A stretch of DNA of 64,000 bases, from assembly GCA_003342815.1 (NCBI GenBank), contig PTEX01000003.1, positions 2,698,567-2,762,566 on the forward strand. Reading direction: 5' to 3'. Positions 27,301-37,800 of the stretch are shown one piece after another. Source of the stretch: Eudromia elegans. Its lineage: Eukaryota > Chordata > Aves > Tinamiformes > Tinamidae. Made by a program: the position numbers and the translations under genes. The notes under the pieces were generated by a model, which saw only the letters and a program-made list of their open reading frames with translations, searched no databases and had not been told where the DNA came from. Within the stretch, counting starts at the first letter, position 1; the number at the start of each line of letters is the position of its first letter.

Positions 27301-28200
27301 CTGCTCTTTTTGGGTAGATGCTCCCCTAGCAGTAAACAAAAGAGCAGGTTGCTTTGCTGGTGTTCACAGGTGCCAGCATCCCAGATGAGAAGTTCTGAGG
27401 CTGCCCCCTGATTGCAGCGGGACCTGGGCCCTGCAGAAGGGAGGCAGGGTGTGTTTCAGGTCTGATCACGCGTTATCCGTGGATGATCTTGGAGCTGGGG
27501 ACTTGTGTTACAGCTCTCCTAAGCTGAAGTAGTGCAGCTCCAGAGTATCGGTGTTGGACTGAATAGATGTGAGAGGGAAGCTACTATCAGCTTGAATCCA
27601 GAAAGAGCTTTCCTTATAAGAACTCCAAGTTAGTGCTCAGTTAAATGACTGGGAGGAGGAAATGGCTAAAATGAAGAGTACTCACTTGCAGCAGGAAAAG
27701 TCAGAATGTGTCTAAGTACCAGTGGCATGAAGGGAATGTTTAAGTGTGTTAGTGGGGACGTAACTGCATCTGTCCATCATTCTTGATGATATTTTTCTTG
27801 CTTTCCTCCAGGCACGTGTAAACCCACCTTTATTTTGTAAAGGTGTGTGTCAGGCTCCGCGCTGGTAGCTCCCGTGGGCTGGAGAGCACCCAGCTGCTGC
27901 CAGGCTCCTGGCTGGCAGCGTGGGGAAGCTGCTCTGCTGCAGCTCGCTCCGCAGAAGTCAGGTTTTATCACGCTCCGCTTCTTGCTAAATCAGTATGGTT
28001 ACACCTAACTGTCCTAGAGTGTTTATTTCTTAAAAGTTTTGAAGTTGAGTCCCTCACAGGATAAGTTATGGCCGGAGAGACCAGACATTTGTCACCCTCT
28101 GTCACTTTCTCATTTAGAGCTTTGTCCTATACCATTTGTATTGAATATTATTCCTTTGCTTCTCCCTCCCCCTCCTCTGTTTTACGATCAGCAATAGCAT
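12361..28200. other. Noncoding, no gene recognised
   Basis: Long AT-rich stretch, probably RNF19A intron 1 or intergenic. Locally GC-richer patches occur near 16,880-17,090, 20,690-20,960 and 27,840-27,960, but none is as CpG-dense as the 28.6-30.1 kb island. It holds a 20-bp tandem duplication (19451-19490) and an A-run near 26316-26330. No CR1 fragment or RNA gene was recognised. Open frames overlap on both strands without domains. Confidence 0.55.
19451..19490. repeat. 20-bp tandem duplication
   Basis: A 20-base unit beginning GAAGTTCTCT occurs twice head to tail; the copies differ only at the last base. This is a recent-looking local duplication in noncoding DNA. Confidence 0.85.
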
Positions 28201-28599
28201 TTACTTACAGCAGTGTGCTTGGAAAGAGTTACAGAATGAAGTGAACTGTGTCAGTGGTGTTAGATTTCCTCAGCAAATAATTTGGGGGAGTTTCCTGAAG
28301 GGGCAGAGAGACCAAACTCCATGTGAATTCTGGAGAGCTGCTGGTGGGAAGGGGCCTTTGTGCTGGTTTGCAGCAGTTTGTGGCTCGAGGAGAATTCAAA
28401 GAACTGATGGAATTTTCTCTTGCGGTAGGTGCAGGCAGGGCAGGAAGCCAAAACCTGCGACTTCTCCACAGGCTCAAGTGCTTCTGAGGAAGTGATGGGG
28501 ATGGCGGTGAGCCTGTGTTTTTAGGAGCCATTCTGCTAATTGAGTTTTGTTTGTTTGTCATGCTCTGCTTTTCCTCCATCCCTGTTGTCCATCCTGGTT

Positions 28600-30070
28600 T
28601 CCTCTGTATCCGCGGTGAAACGCACGGCAGTCGGTGCAGGCATTTGAAACGGGGGCCGTTTCTGCGAGGCGGGTTGCTCACGTGCGTTATCCTAGCAGCA
28701 GGTCTCTGCCCCGTGCAAGCCTTTGGGTTTCGCTGCCCCGCTTTCCTCGCGCGCCGTCTCCTCTGGGTTGCCCGGCTCTGCATTACGTTTCTGCCTGCTC
28801 CGTCATGCTGCACATGCTGGTCGGGTTGGGCAATATGGGAGCGGGCCAGAGCTCCGTACGGTGCTAGGGAGACTTCTACAGGCTTGTGCAACTCTCATCC
28901 CTCACAGGGTTTGTCTTCAGTTTTCCTGGAATAAATCATCTCCCACATCTTTTCACTTCAGTGAAGTCATCTGTTAACGTCACTGATCCAGAATCACCAT
29001 AAAAGGAAGAGCATGGTGCTGAAGACTGACTTTTTAAATCTCCAGGAGACTGCCCTGGAATACCTGGCAGCGTCTCTGCTCCGAAAGCCCAGCCCAGCGT
29101 GGCCATCGGCCTCGCCAGGCACCCTGCTGCCCCGGGGAGAGCCCTCAGCCCGCCGCCCTGCGCGGAGGCCCATCCCTCCCCTGGTTTGTTGACAGGCACT
29201 GCTGGTTCGTGTGCAGCCTTCCGAGGCTCCTCTCATCCGTCTGGGGAAGCTGGTAGGAGTGCTGTGGGCAGTGATCCCCGCTCCCGGGGAGGCCGGGGCA
29301 GCCGTGGCAGTGTCATGGTGTTCGCTCCCTGCGTTAAGGGAAGAAGTCCTGTCTGAGGTGAATGCTCTGGCAGCTGCTCCTCTCCTCATGATGGTCACTG
29401 TGTAGTTGTAGTAACGCTCTCAGCATCATCCCTGCAGGTCCAGGCCTTGGAGCCTCATGTGCGTTTGGCTGTAGCTGCCGGGTGGGTGCCTGGGAGGGCA
29501 TTTGCAGCAGCATGGAGCGCAGGGCGCCCGTGGTGCAGTGAAACGCCGAGCTCCTGAGAGCAGCGCTCCCTTCACCACCGCTGCCCGACGGCTTCTCCAG
29601 CCCACCTTCTCTTTGCCGTGGAGGAGGGAATGTCTTAAGTGCTGCAGTGAGAAGCAGCAGCTGTAAAGTACTGACGTAGTTCTGGGAGCAGATGGAGAAA
29701 AAGCATCCGAGATGGCTTTTGATTAGGCATTAAGCTGAAAAAGTTCCTTTTTGTTTTAGTAATAATAATAATAATAATCATAAAAACCCCTCTGGTGGCC
29801 CAAGCACAAGACCGTTTTTAAGCCAGTGGGTAGCAGTGTGTTTTCTGTTCGAGTTTCTTGTCCTCGATGCAGCAACTACAGTGTCGGGCACCGCTGTGCA
29901 GGCGCCAGGCCCAGCGGTGCGGCCTCGCCTCGCTGCCCGACCGCCCGCGTGTGCCCGGGAGCCCCAGGCCGGCCCCTGTGCGCGTCCCCCCGGCGGCATT
30001 CCCGCTCCCAGGCCCGCCACCGTCCTGGCACCGCGGCTGGACCGCGCGGCGGTCCCTGATGTCTCTCCAC
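28600..30070. promoter_or_regulatory. CpG-rich island, candidate RNF19A promoter
   Basis: CpG dinucleotides are abundant in three sub-blocks (about 28,600-28,870; 29,090-29,350; 29,880-30,060) against a CpG-poor background. By eye there are about 25 CpGs in the first 260 bp, near or above expectation. The island ends about 1 kb before the acceptor of the first coding exon of RNF19A, so it could hold the untranslated first exon or an alternative promoter. No TATA box or clear exon-1 donor could be fixed. Long open frames on both strands here reflect the scarcity of stop codons in GC-rich DNA. Confidence 0.5.
29759..29779. repeat. (AAT)n microsatellite
   Basis: About six uninterrupted AAT units within the CpG-rich region, between two of its dense sub-blocks. 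Confidence 0.85.
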
Positions 30071-31122
30071 ACCACAGGGCTCGGGAACCCCATAGGTGCC
30101 TTTTCCTGGGAGGCAGGCTTGGAAACACTGAGGGAAAAAGTGGTGCCAGCAGCAATTGCATCCAGATACGCGATACTGGTGTCTCCTAAGAAAGCCCTGT
30201 CCTTCCCTCCCAAAAGCAGTTTGCCAAGGGCTTGACACATACTTCGGGAACAAATAAACTGCCAAGAAGTGGGAATGCTCGGCATGTTTGTGGGAAGCTA
30301 GTGTTTTTTTCCTTGGAAATTTGTGACTTCTGCAGGAAGATAACAGGGAAAGTGCCTTTCCTTCTCCTTTGAGAAGCAATCGGTTAAGGGATAGGGCATG
30401 GATCATCACAGATTTATATGAAGGGCTTATTTGACACTTGATATGCTGTAAGAATCATTTTTGGGGCCACTTTAATCAGTGTCATGAAAAATTGAGATGC
30501 ATCACCTTAACTCAAAGAGTCTGCTTGGCTTGCAGTATGGAAATCCGAGAGCAATGCAGCGTTGGCTGTTACTTATTTACTCTCCAGTGCTGTTTCCCGA
30601 AATATTCAGATGCTTTACATATTTATGTGCAGCTGCTTATTTCTCTGTGAACCCTCCGTATCTGGGAGTATCTTAAGCTATTTAATCACAATGATTCCTG
30701 CTGGTAGTCTAAATGGATTCAAAAAACGCACAGAAATCTCTTGTTTCCAGTAACAGAACTTAGATATTGGTTCTGTACATGACCTTGTCACACATGAAAA
30801 GGTAAAGAAATTTGTTACCATTTTGGATGATGGTAATTTCTGTACATGCATGCACACCTCGGAGGGGCAGGGGAATGAAGATGCACTTCTCAGAACTGCT
30901 TGATGCATGGTGTTCCTTGCCTCTAGGGACTTTTCAGGCTTGGGAAAGTGAGAAAGTGCTAATGGGGGAGAGGAAGAGGGAAAAACAAAAGTATTCCCTT
31001 GCATAGTGAGGAGAGGTGGTAGTTGATGTGAACAGCATGTCTTCAGAGAGCTCTGCTTTTTCACAAACAAAACTGTGATGGATGTGATTTCTAATCCACT
31101 TCTTTTCTTTTCTCCTATCTAG
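30071..31122 (+). other. Probable 3' end of RNF19A intron 1
   Basis: Noncoding AT-rich sequence ending in a pyrimidine-rich tract and an AG at 31121-31122, a good splice acceptor for the first coding exon. No other feature seen. Confidence 0.6.
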
Positions 31123-31281
31123 GGAGCTTCTGTGAAGAACTTGCTGAAAGCAGATGTGTGAATTTTTCTGCATGAAGACTCTCAAGCTGGATTACTTAAG
31201 AGTATGGCTTAAGCATGTATCTTCTGTTAGTTTGATCTTTAGCCATGATTAGGGTTGTGTGCGAAATTTAACCTGTTTCTG
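31123..31281 (+). other. RNF19A: RNF19A 5' untranslated part of exon 2
   Basis: The exon follows the acceptor CTCCTATCTAG. It carries several upstream ATGs before the main start at 31282: a 33-codon uORF at 31154-31252, two very short ones at 31204 and 31215, and one at 31245-31271. An in-frame TGA at 31246-31248 closes the main frame upstream. The N-terminal extension I recall for the mammalian protein is therefore not available in this exon. Confidence 0.7.
31154..31252 (+). other. Upstream ORF in RNF19A leader (33 codons with stop)
   Basis: The frame runs from ATG at 31154 to TAG at 31250-31252 and ends 29 bases before the main ATG. It is the longest of at least four short upstream frames in this leader. 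A role in lowering translation is inferred from the arrangement only. Confidence 0.4.
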
Positions 31282-31877
31282 ATGAGTGACCTAGACATGA
31301 GTTTACATCGGCAAATGGGCTCTGATCGGGACCTGCAGTCTTCTGCTTCCTCTGTGAGCTTGCCTTCCGTTAAAAAGGCACCAAAGAAAAGAAGAATTTC
31401 CTTGGGCTCTCTCTTCCGGAGAAAAAAAGACACAAAACGCAAGTCGAGGGATTTAAATGGAGGTGTCGATGGAATTGCAAGTATTGAAAGCATTCATTCA
31501 GAAATGTGCACAGACAAGAACTCTGTTTTCTCCACATGTACCTCTTCCGATAATGGAACAAGCTCTAGCGGCAAACCGAGCGGAGACTTCATGGAGTGCC
31601 CCCTGTGCCTGCTGCGGCACTCCAAGGACAGGTTCCCCGAGATCATGACTTGCCACCATCGGTCCTGTGTGGATTGCTTGCGTCAGTATCTCCGGATAGA
31701 AATCTCCGAGAGCAGAGTTAATATTAGCTGTCCAGAATGCTCAGAACGGTTTAATCCTCACGATATTCGGTTGATATTAAACGATGACGTCTTGATGGAA
31801 AAATACGAAGAGTTCATGCTTAGGCGATGGCTGGTTGCAGATCCTGACTGCAGGTGGTGCCCAGCTCCGGATTGCGG
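31282..31877 (+). CDS. RNF19A: RNF19A coding exon 1 (start, RING1, start of IBR)
   Basis: Encodes residues 1-198 and two bases of 199. It holds the basic KKAPKKRR stretch, all RING1 cysteines (C106 to C153) and the first IBR cysteines ([10 protein letters not shown]). The donor GG|GTATGT at 31878 leaves two bases of Gly199, completed by A at 36126 to read CGYAV. Reading through the donor gives only a short intronic tail before a stop. Confidence 0.97.
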
Positions 31878-34800
31878 GTATGTGGGGGTTTTGATTATCT
31901 CTTCCTCTTTTTTCCATTCAATTTAGTAAGACACATAGAATTTCTTGACCTCATGCTGTTGCTCAATCACTTGTCAGTGTATCTGTTTTATCTAGATATC
32001 TGATTTATTTCTAATGAAATTGGTACAACTGCAATGTAACAGTCATTATAATTGGATGCTTATGTAGATGATACAGACTGAGTGATTACTTGGGTTGAAT
32101 GAACATATTTAATTTCATTTATTGCTTTATCAGAAGCGTTATTTCTTTTAAAGCATTAATTGCTTTGTTTTAAAATTTTGCTATGTGTTCTAGTAGCTTA
32201 AAAAATAAGAATCAGTTAAAGAACAAAATCCTTCCTCAAATAGGCGGCTTTTTTTTTTCCTCCTCTGTAGAGAATTTTGGTGATTTTTCTGAAACTTGGC
32301 AACTGGTTGCTATGTGTCTGCTAGGAAAAAAGTTAGATGTTGCACTACCAAGGCAACAGTGCAAAGCTCAGACAAAAAAAACCCTGAAAATCAGGTCAGA
32401 TGCTAGGGGTACTATATTTTTAATTAAGTTTATTTAGGAAAGTATTCTTTTTAAGTGTGAAATATGTTTGAGTATTTGTTTGAATGGAAAGCACTCTCCA
32501 GCTTCAGGTATCTTTTGTGTTGCAGTTGTTTGAGGCACTTGATGCCTGTAAACAGGATTTTGATGTGAGACTGTAATCGGCTGGTTTATGCACATTATCA
32601 CAGTAACTTTTTAACATTATTTTAGTATTTAAACAGTTCTGCAACCATTCTGAATTCTCACTAAAGTAGGCTTGAATACTATGCTTTCAAATTTAAATTT
32701 TATATTTAAAAAAAAATTTTAAAATGTAGTTTTTGCTAACGTGGGTCAAAAGCAGGACTACAGAAGTGATGGCTGCTTAGGTCTTCTAGGAGAAGCATAT
32801 TCCAGGTGAAGAACTTGGGAGAGAGTCCAGATCTGAGTGTGAGAAAGTCAGCGAACTGAATGGCCTTGGGCTGTGGCAGGGTTTGAGTGGAGGATAACAG
32901 CTGATGGCTTGAGAGAGGAATAGTTTGCGTGAATTTTGAGTCGTAGTCGTCATGGTTGGAAAAGACCTTTGAGATCATGAAGTCCAACCATAAGCTCCTC
33001 AACACCATATCTGTTAAACCATGTCCCTAAGTGCCTCGTTTATGCGTTTCTTGAACACTGCCAGGAATGGTGACTCCACCACTTACCTGGGCAGCCTCTT
33101 CACTCAGCACTCTTTCCATGTAGAAATTTTTCCTGATATCTAATGTGAATCTCTCCTAGCACAATTGTGTCAGTGTTTGTGTGCATGTGCGAGGGAAACA
33201 AGCTGATGCAGTGCGGGCAGCCATAACCATGCACCTTTGCTGCAGACTTTGTTGTAATGCTTTTGTGTGATAGGGAAGTGCTTTACGCAGGTGAGTTGTA
33301 CAGAGGTGAGACTTACGGAAGTAAATACTAGTCAGCTTTTCACTAAGCAGCTCTCATTAGCAAGCATCATTTAAAGATTAGATGTGCCACACACAGCATT
33401 CAAGGACAGTTAGTGACTAGGCAGTGCAACAGTGGTCGTACTTTTCTTAACAGCTTTGGCAACTGTAATTAGCATGTGCAGTATCTGATTAAAACGGAAA
33501 GGTTATTTGCTTCTGATTGGGTTTTTGTGTATAACGCTGGCAGGAGGCACTGACGACTCTGACCTAGTTTTAGCATGAGTCAAGATTTCCATGAAGGAAG
33601 GACCCGGATACAATGCCCTTAACTTGCAATTAATCCCGGGCGCTTTGAGGACTTCTAGATTGTGGACTGACTTGAAAGGTAGCAGGAAGAGCTAAATTTA
33701 GTGTAGAATAATAATTTTTTTTTTACATCCGGGCCTCTTGTGTTATTTCTCAGGAAATCATGAATAATGATGAAACATATATCTGTCATCTGTGTTGTGT
33801 TTACTTTTATATAAATGTATGTATTTATGTATCTATACACGCTTTTAAAGTCACTGCAGTTTAAGAACGAGAAAATGGCAGAAAAGCTGTTGCAGTGTTG
33901 CAGTGGTCCTGCCTTCACCCACCGAGCCCAGGAGCTGCGGGATCTCCAGAGCTGATGCCAGAAGGAGACCCTCTTACTGGTCCTTACAACCCCAGCCTCC
34001 TCCATCCTCGGCTTTTCTTGCGAACTAACACACGTCCAAACAGTAACAGATAATTGAAATTCCATAGAAGTAATATAGCCCGTGATCCATCTGCAAGGCA
34101 TTAGCTATGGCTTTGCAGGGCACTTGCAATAGTTGAGCCTTTCTTGGGAAAGGGACACACATGGGAAAACCTCTTGGGCTTTCTTCCAGATTAATTTGGA
34201 GGGGATTCTGTTTCACCATGTACATTTTCAGATGTCATTTTGATAAGCCTGAATGAATTTGTATTCCTAGTGTGTTCTGTCCTCTATTCTGGCTAAATTA
34301 TTTAATGTTTTTGCTCAGGAGTTACACTACTAAACTTGCTAGCAGAGGGCAGTGATTTCTAGATTTTCTTGCCTGTGTCAACCCCAAAAAATGATCAGGC
34401 AAAAGAAAAAAACCGCTTCATTCCTTCTCTCTTCCCACCCTCACATACTTCTGTAGTGAATCACTGAACCTCTGCTTTTTGTAGTTGTTACTTTGAATTT
34501 GGTCATTTAGTCCCTTCTTGCAACATTTGCTCTGGCCCAAAAGGTAACTTTTTAAAGCATTTCAATAAAAATGTCCCATCTGGGGAGCGCTTTCAAAGAT
34601 ACCTATCTGTGCAATGGGAGGAAGGATATAAATTGCTGCATCATTCTGTAGCCTGTGGCCTCTGTAGTAAAACATTAGTGACTTTGTGTTGCAGAAGCAT
34701 TTGGATCAGAGTCCCTCTGTGTACATACAGGAGGGATTGTCTCTTCAGTTGCTTTGAGTGGGGAAAATTGAGCTGATGAAATTGACAGCAGCATAGTGGA

Positions 34801-37800
34801 TTTTAGCAGTTATTGAAACTATATTCAGTTGAAAGTTAGAAATGTTTGAAAATAGCTAAGCATATGTGTGACTGATTTGCAGCTGCATCATCTGTAAACT
34901 ACAGCTTGAAAGCTCATGTTTTTGCAGAACTGTTAGAAGGGGGGAAGGCTCTAACCTACTTTTTTAAAACCATCATAATGCTGGTATGACTTTACTGAGG
35001 TTCGGATTTACCTACTTGAAAATAGCAGAAGTTTCAGATAAATATTTGAGTGAAGATAAATACATTTTTAGCAGTCATTACTGATATGGAATATTTCACC
35101 CGAATTTTGCAAAACTACTATAAAAGGGGTAGGGTAAATAATGACTAATAACTTCATCTTGTAAAACGGTTACTTTCATTTAAATAGCCTTAAACTTAAG
35201 CCGTGCTAGACCTGTATTTGGGGGGCACTATTTGTATGTCGAGCATAAGTCATGTGAACTTTAAAATTCAAACCTTAATGCAGGAACCGTAAACTCTAGT
35301 GATTTATGGGAACTGTAGGATCATGGGATAGAATTGTTTGTGTAGCATTTGATTAAATAACGTGTTAAAATAACTGCTTTGAAACTCTCAGTATTTTTTG
35401 GAGCTTTTTAGTCTGCAGCGTTATTGTAAAGAAAGTGGTAAGTGAAGGTAATGGGACGCCAAATACTTTTTCTGCATGTCAAAAAACTGAAATTCTGCTA
35501 ACAACCGAGGAACTAATTGCTTATATGTAAAACATACGCTGTTACTTTGATGCTTTAAAATGTAAGGAGTAAAACAAATACTTCTTTAGAATACCAGCAT
35601 GCATAGTAAGAGACAACCAATAAAATACCAAAATACCATGTGCTGTCAAGTCAGGTGGCTTTTTGGTGATGGATTACATTGCAGATGACTTAGCAGGCAT
35701 TTTGTAACCTATAGAAAGCCTCAAGTCAGATAGGCCCCTAGTGCCTAGGATGCTTTTGGAAGGCTTCAAACAGTGTAAATACCTGTTGTTTCTTTCCTCT
35801 CTTCCTTTCTACATTGTGGTTCTGCTGTGAAATGTTTTGGCACTGTGTTTGGCCTTAACCAGAGTACGTAGCAGCAGCGTGGGGTGTTGGAGGCAGGAGA
35901 GAGGCCGTGTTGCAGGGATGCATTTACTGTGTGTGTGCAGCGTTAGTGCGGTGCGATGGTGCTGTGGCCGTGGAGGACAGAGGAGGCAGGCAGCCTAGGC
36001 TGGTGTGTTGCCTCCTGCCACTGCTGCCTCCCTGCCCGCCTGTGCTGCAGCCGCCTCGCCGGCCTTGCTCTAGAGAGAACCTCTTCAACTAACAGAACTG
36101 TTTTGCCCCCCTTTGATCATCCAAGATACGCTGTGATCGCTTTTGGGTGCGCCAGCTGTCCCAAGCTTACGTGCGGGCGAGAGGGCTGCGGGACCGAGTT
36201 CTGCTACCACTGTAAGCAGATTTGGCATCCGAACCAGACGTGCGATGCTGCTCGCCAGGAGAGAGCTCACAGCCTGCGCCTCAGGACAATCCGATCCTCC
36301 TCCATTAGCTACAGCCAGGAGTCTGGAGCAGCAGGTATTTATGATCCGGATACGATGCCATACACTACACAACTAACTCCAGAAGGAAGGAACAGATGCC
36401 TCCTTTGTGTGCCTGAGAGATGAGAAATGTGCAGTTTTAGATTTGAATTCACATTCTGAAGCTCAGGACTTGGATCTCCAGTTTCTGTTGGTAATATTTA
36501 AAATTCTTGGTAACCAGAGCACCTGGATTCAATCTTAGAGGCTTTTCAGCGTTTTAAATTCTTGCTCTGTAGCAGAGATGTGAAGTGTGAAGAATGTGGT
36601 GCAGAGCAGGCTGACTTCACTTGCATAGTTGCATTGCTTACACACTGTGCACGTCTGTTTTCTCCACTGTAGGTGGTATTTCATAAGGTTAGTAGTAACA
36701 AATACTGTTGTAAATAAAACTGAAAACTCACTGATTTTTCACTTTCAGAGACACATTGGTCTCTCTCCAGCTCTGACGTTGTACATCTACGTTGGTTTGT
36801 TAGCTGTTCTTGCACGTAGGATGATCCTTGTTCACAGGGAGCTACCTAATTCTGTTTTTCAATAAACTGCTTATCTCTCTTGGCTAGCAGAGATCAAATG
36901 AGTTCAGCTTCTGGAAACTGAATTGTTTTGTAACCCAAAAAAAGAAGGTAGTTTTTGCAGAGCAGAAGTTTGCAGAACAAGAGTCCAGTTTGTTATTGAT
37001 AAGAACTGACTTTGAGCTTCACCAGACTCTATTCTGTTTGCCAGATTTTGACTCTCGCTAACTAAACTAGGTAGATATTCAGATAAAAGCCCTTCCTGTA
37101 CCTTGAGTTCTGTTACAGTTCTTAGTTATTTAATCCAGCTCCAGTATTGGGAGTCTCTACTCTGTTGTTTTGGTGTCTCATTTTTACAAGGTATCTTATC
37201 TTAGCTTAAAAGTTGGTCTCTTGTCCAAGTGTTTAAATGCATTTTGAAATAAAATGTTTATATACCACATTCCCTCCTTTCACAGCACAAACAGCACTAT
37301 CCCTACCCCATGTGTGCTGTAAAGAATCCTGTAAATTATCGTTACTACCTCGGAGACTCGCAGAATGGTTGAGGTTGGAAGGGACCTCTAGAGATCTAGT
37401 CTAATCCCCCTGCTCCAGCAGGGACACCCAGAGCACGGGGCACAGGGTGGCATCCAGGTGGGTTTGAAGATCTCCAGAGAAGGAGACTCCACAGCCTCTC
37501 TGGGCAGCCTGTGCCAGGGCTCTGTCGCCCTCACAAGAAAGAAGTTCTTCCTCACGTGGAGATGGAACTACCAGGATTTCACTTGCACCCATTACCCCTT
37601 GTCCTGTCACTGGCCACCCCCGAGAAAAGTTCGGCCTCATAGGATGTGCATCTCTTCTGGAACTAGCTAATGTGCTGCTTCAGCTACTCTCTCTCCTGTG
37701 GTGGCCAGGCTCATTCTGCCCATTCTGCACCTCCCTGATGCTCCTTCTGGCAGGTGTCTCCCCTCTCTCCCTTTTGCGCTACCTGGTAGCACCAAGGGAA

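Noticed and set aside
1..28200. Search for ANKRD46, tRNA, rRNA, CRISPR or prokaryotic-type operons
   Set aside because: No ankyrin-repeat exon, cloverleaf, regular spaced repeats or clustered long genes were found. The sequence is vertebrate noncoding DNA.
33655..34101. 148-codon minus-strand frame in an RNF19A intron
   Set aside because: Includes low-complexity Tyr/Ile runs from TA-rich sequence. No splice context or known domain.
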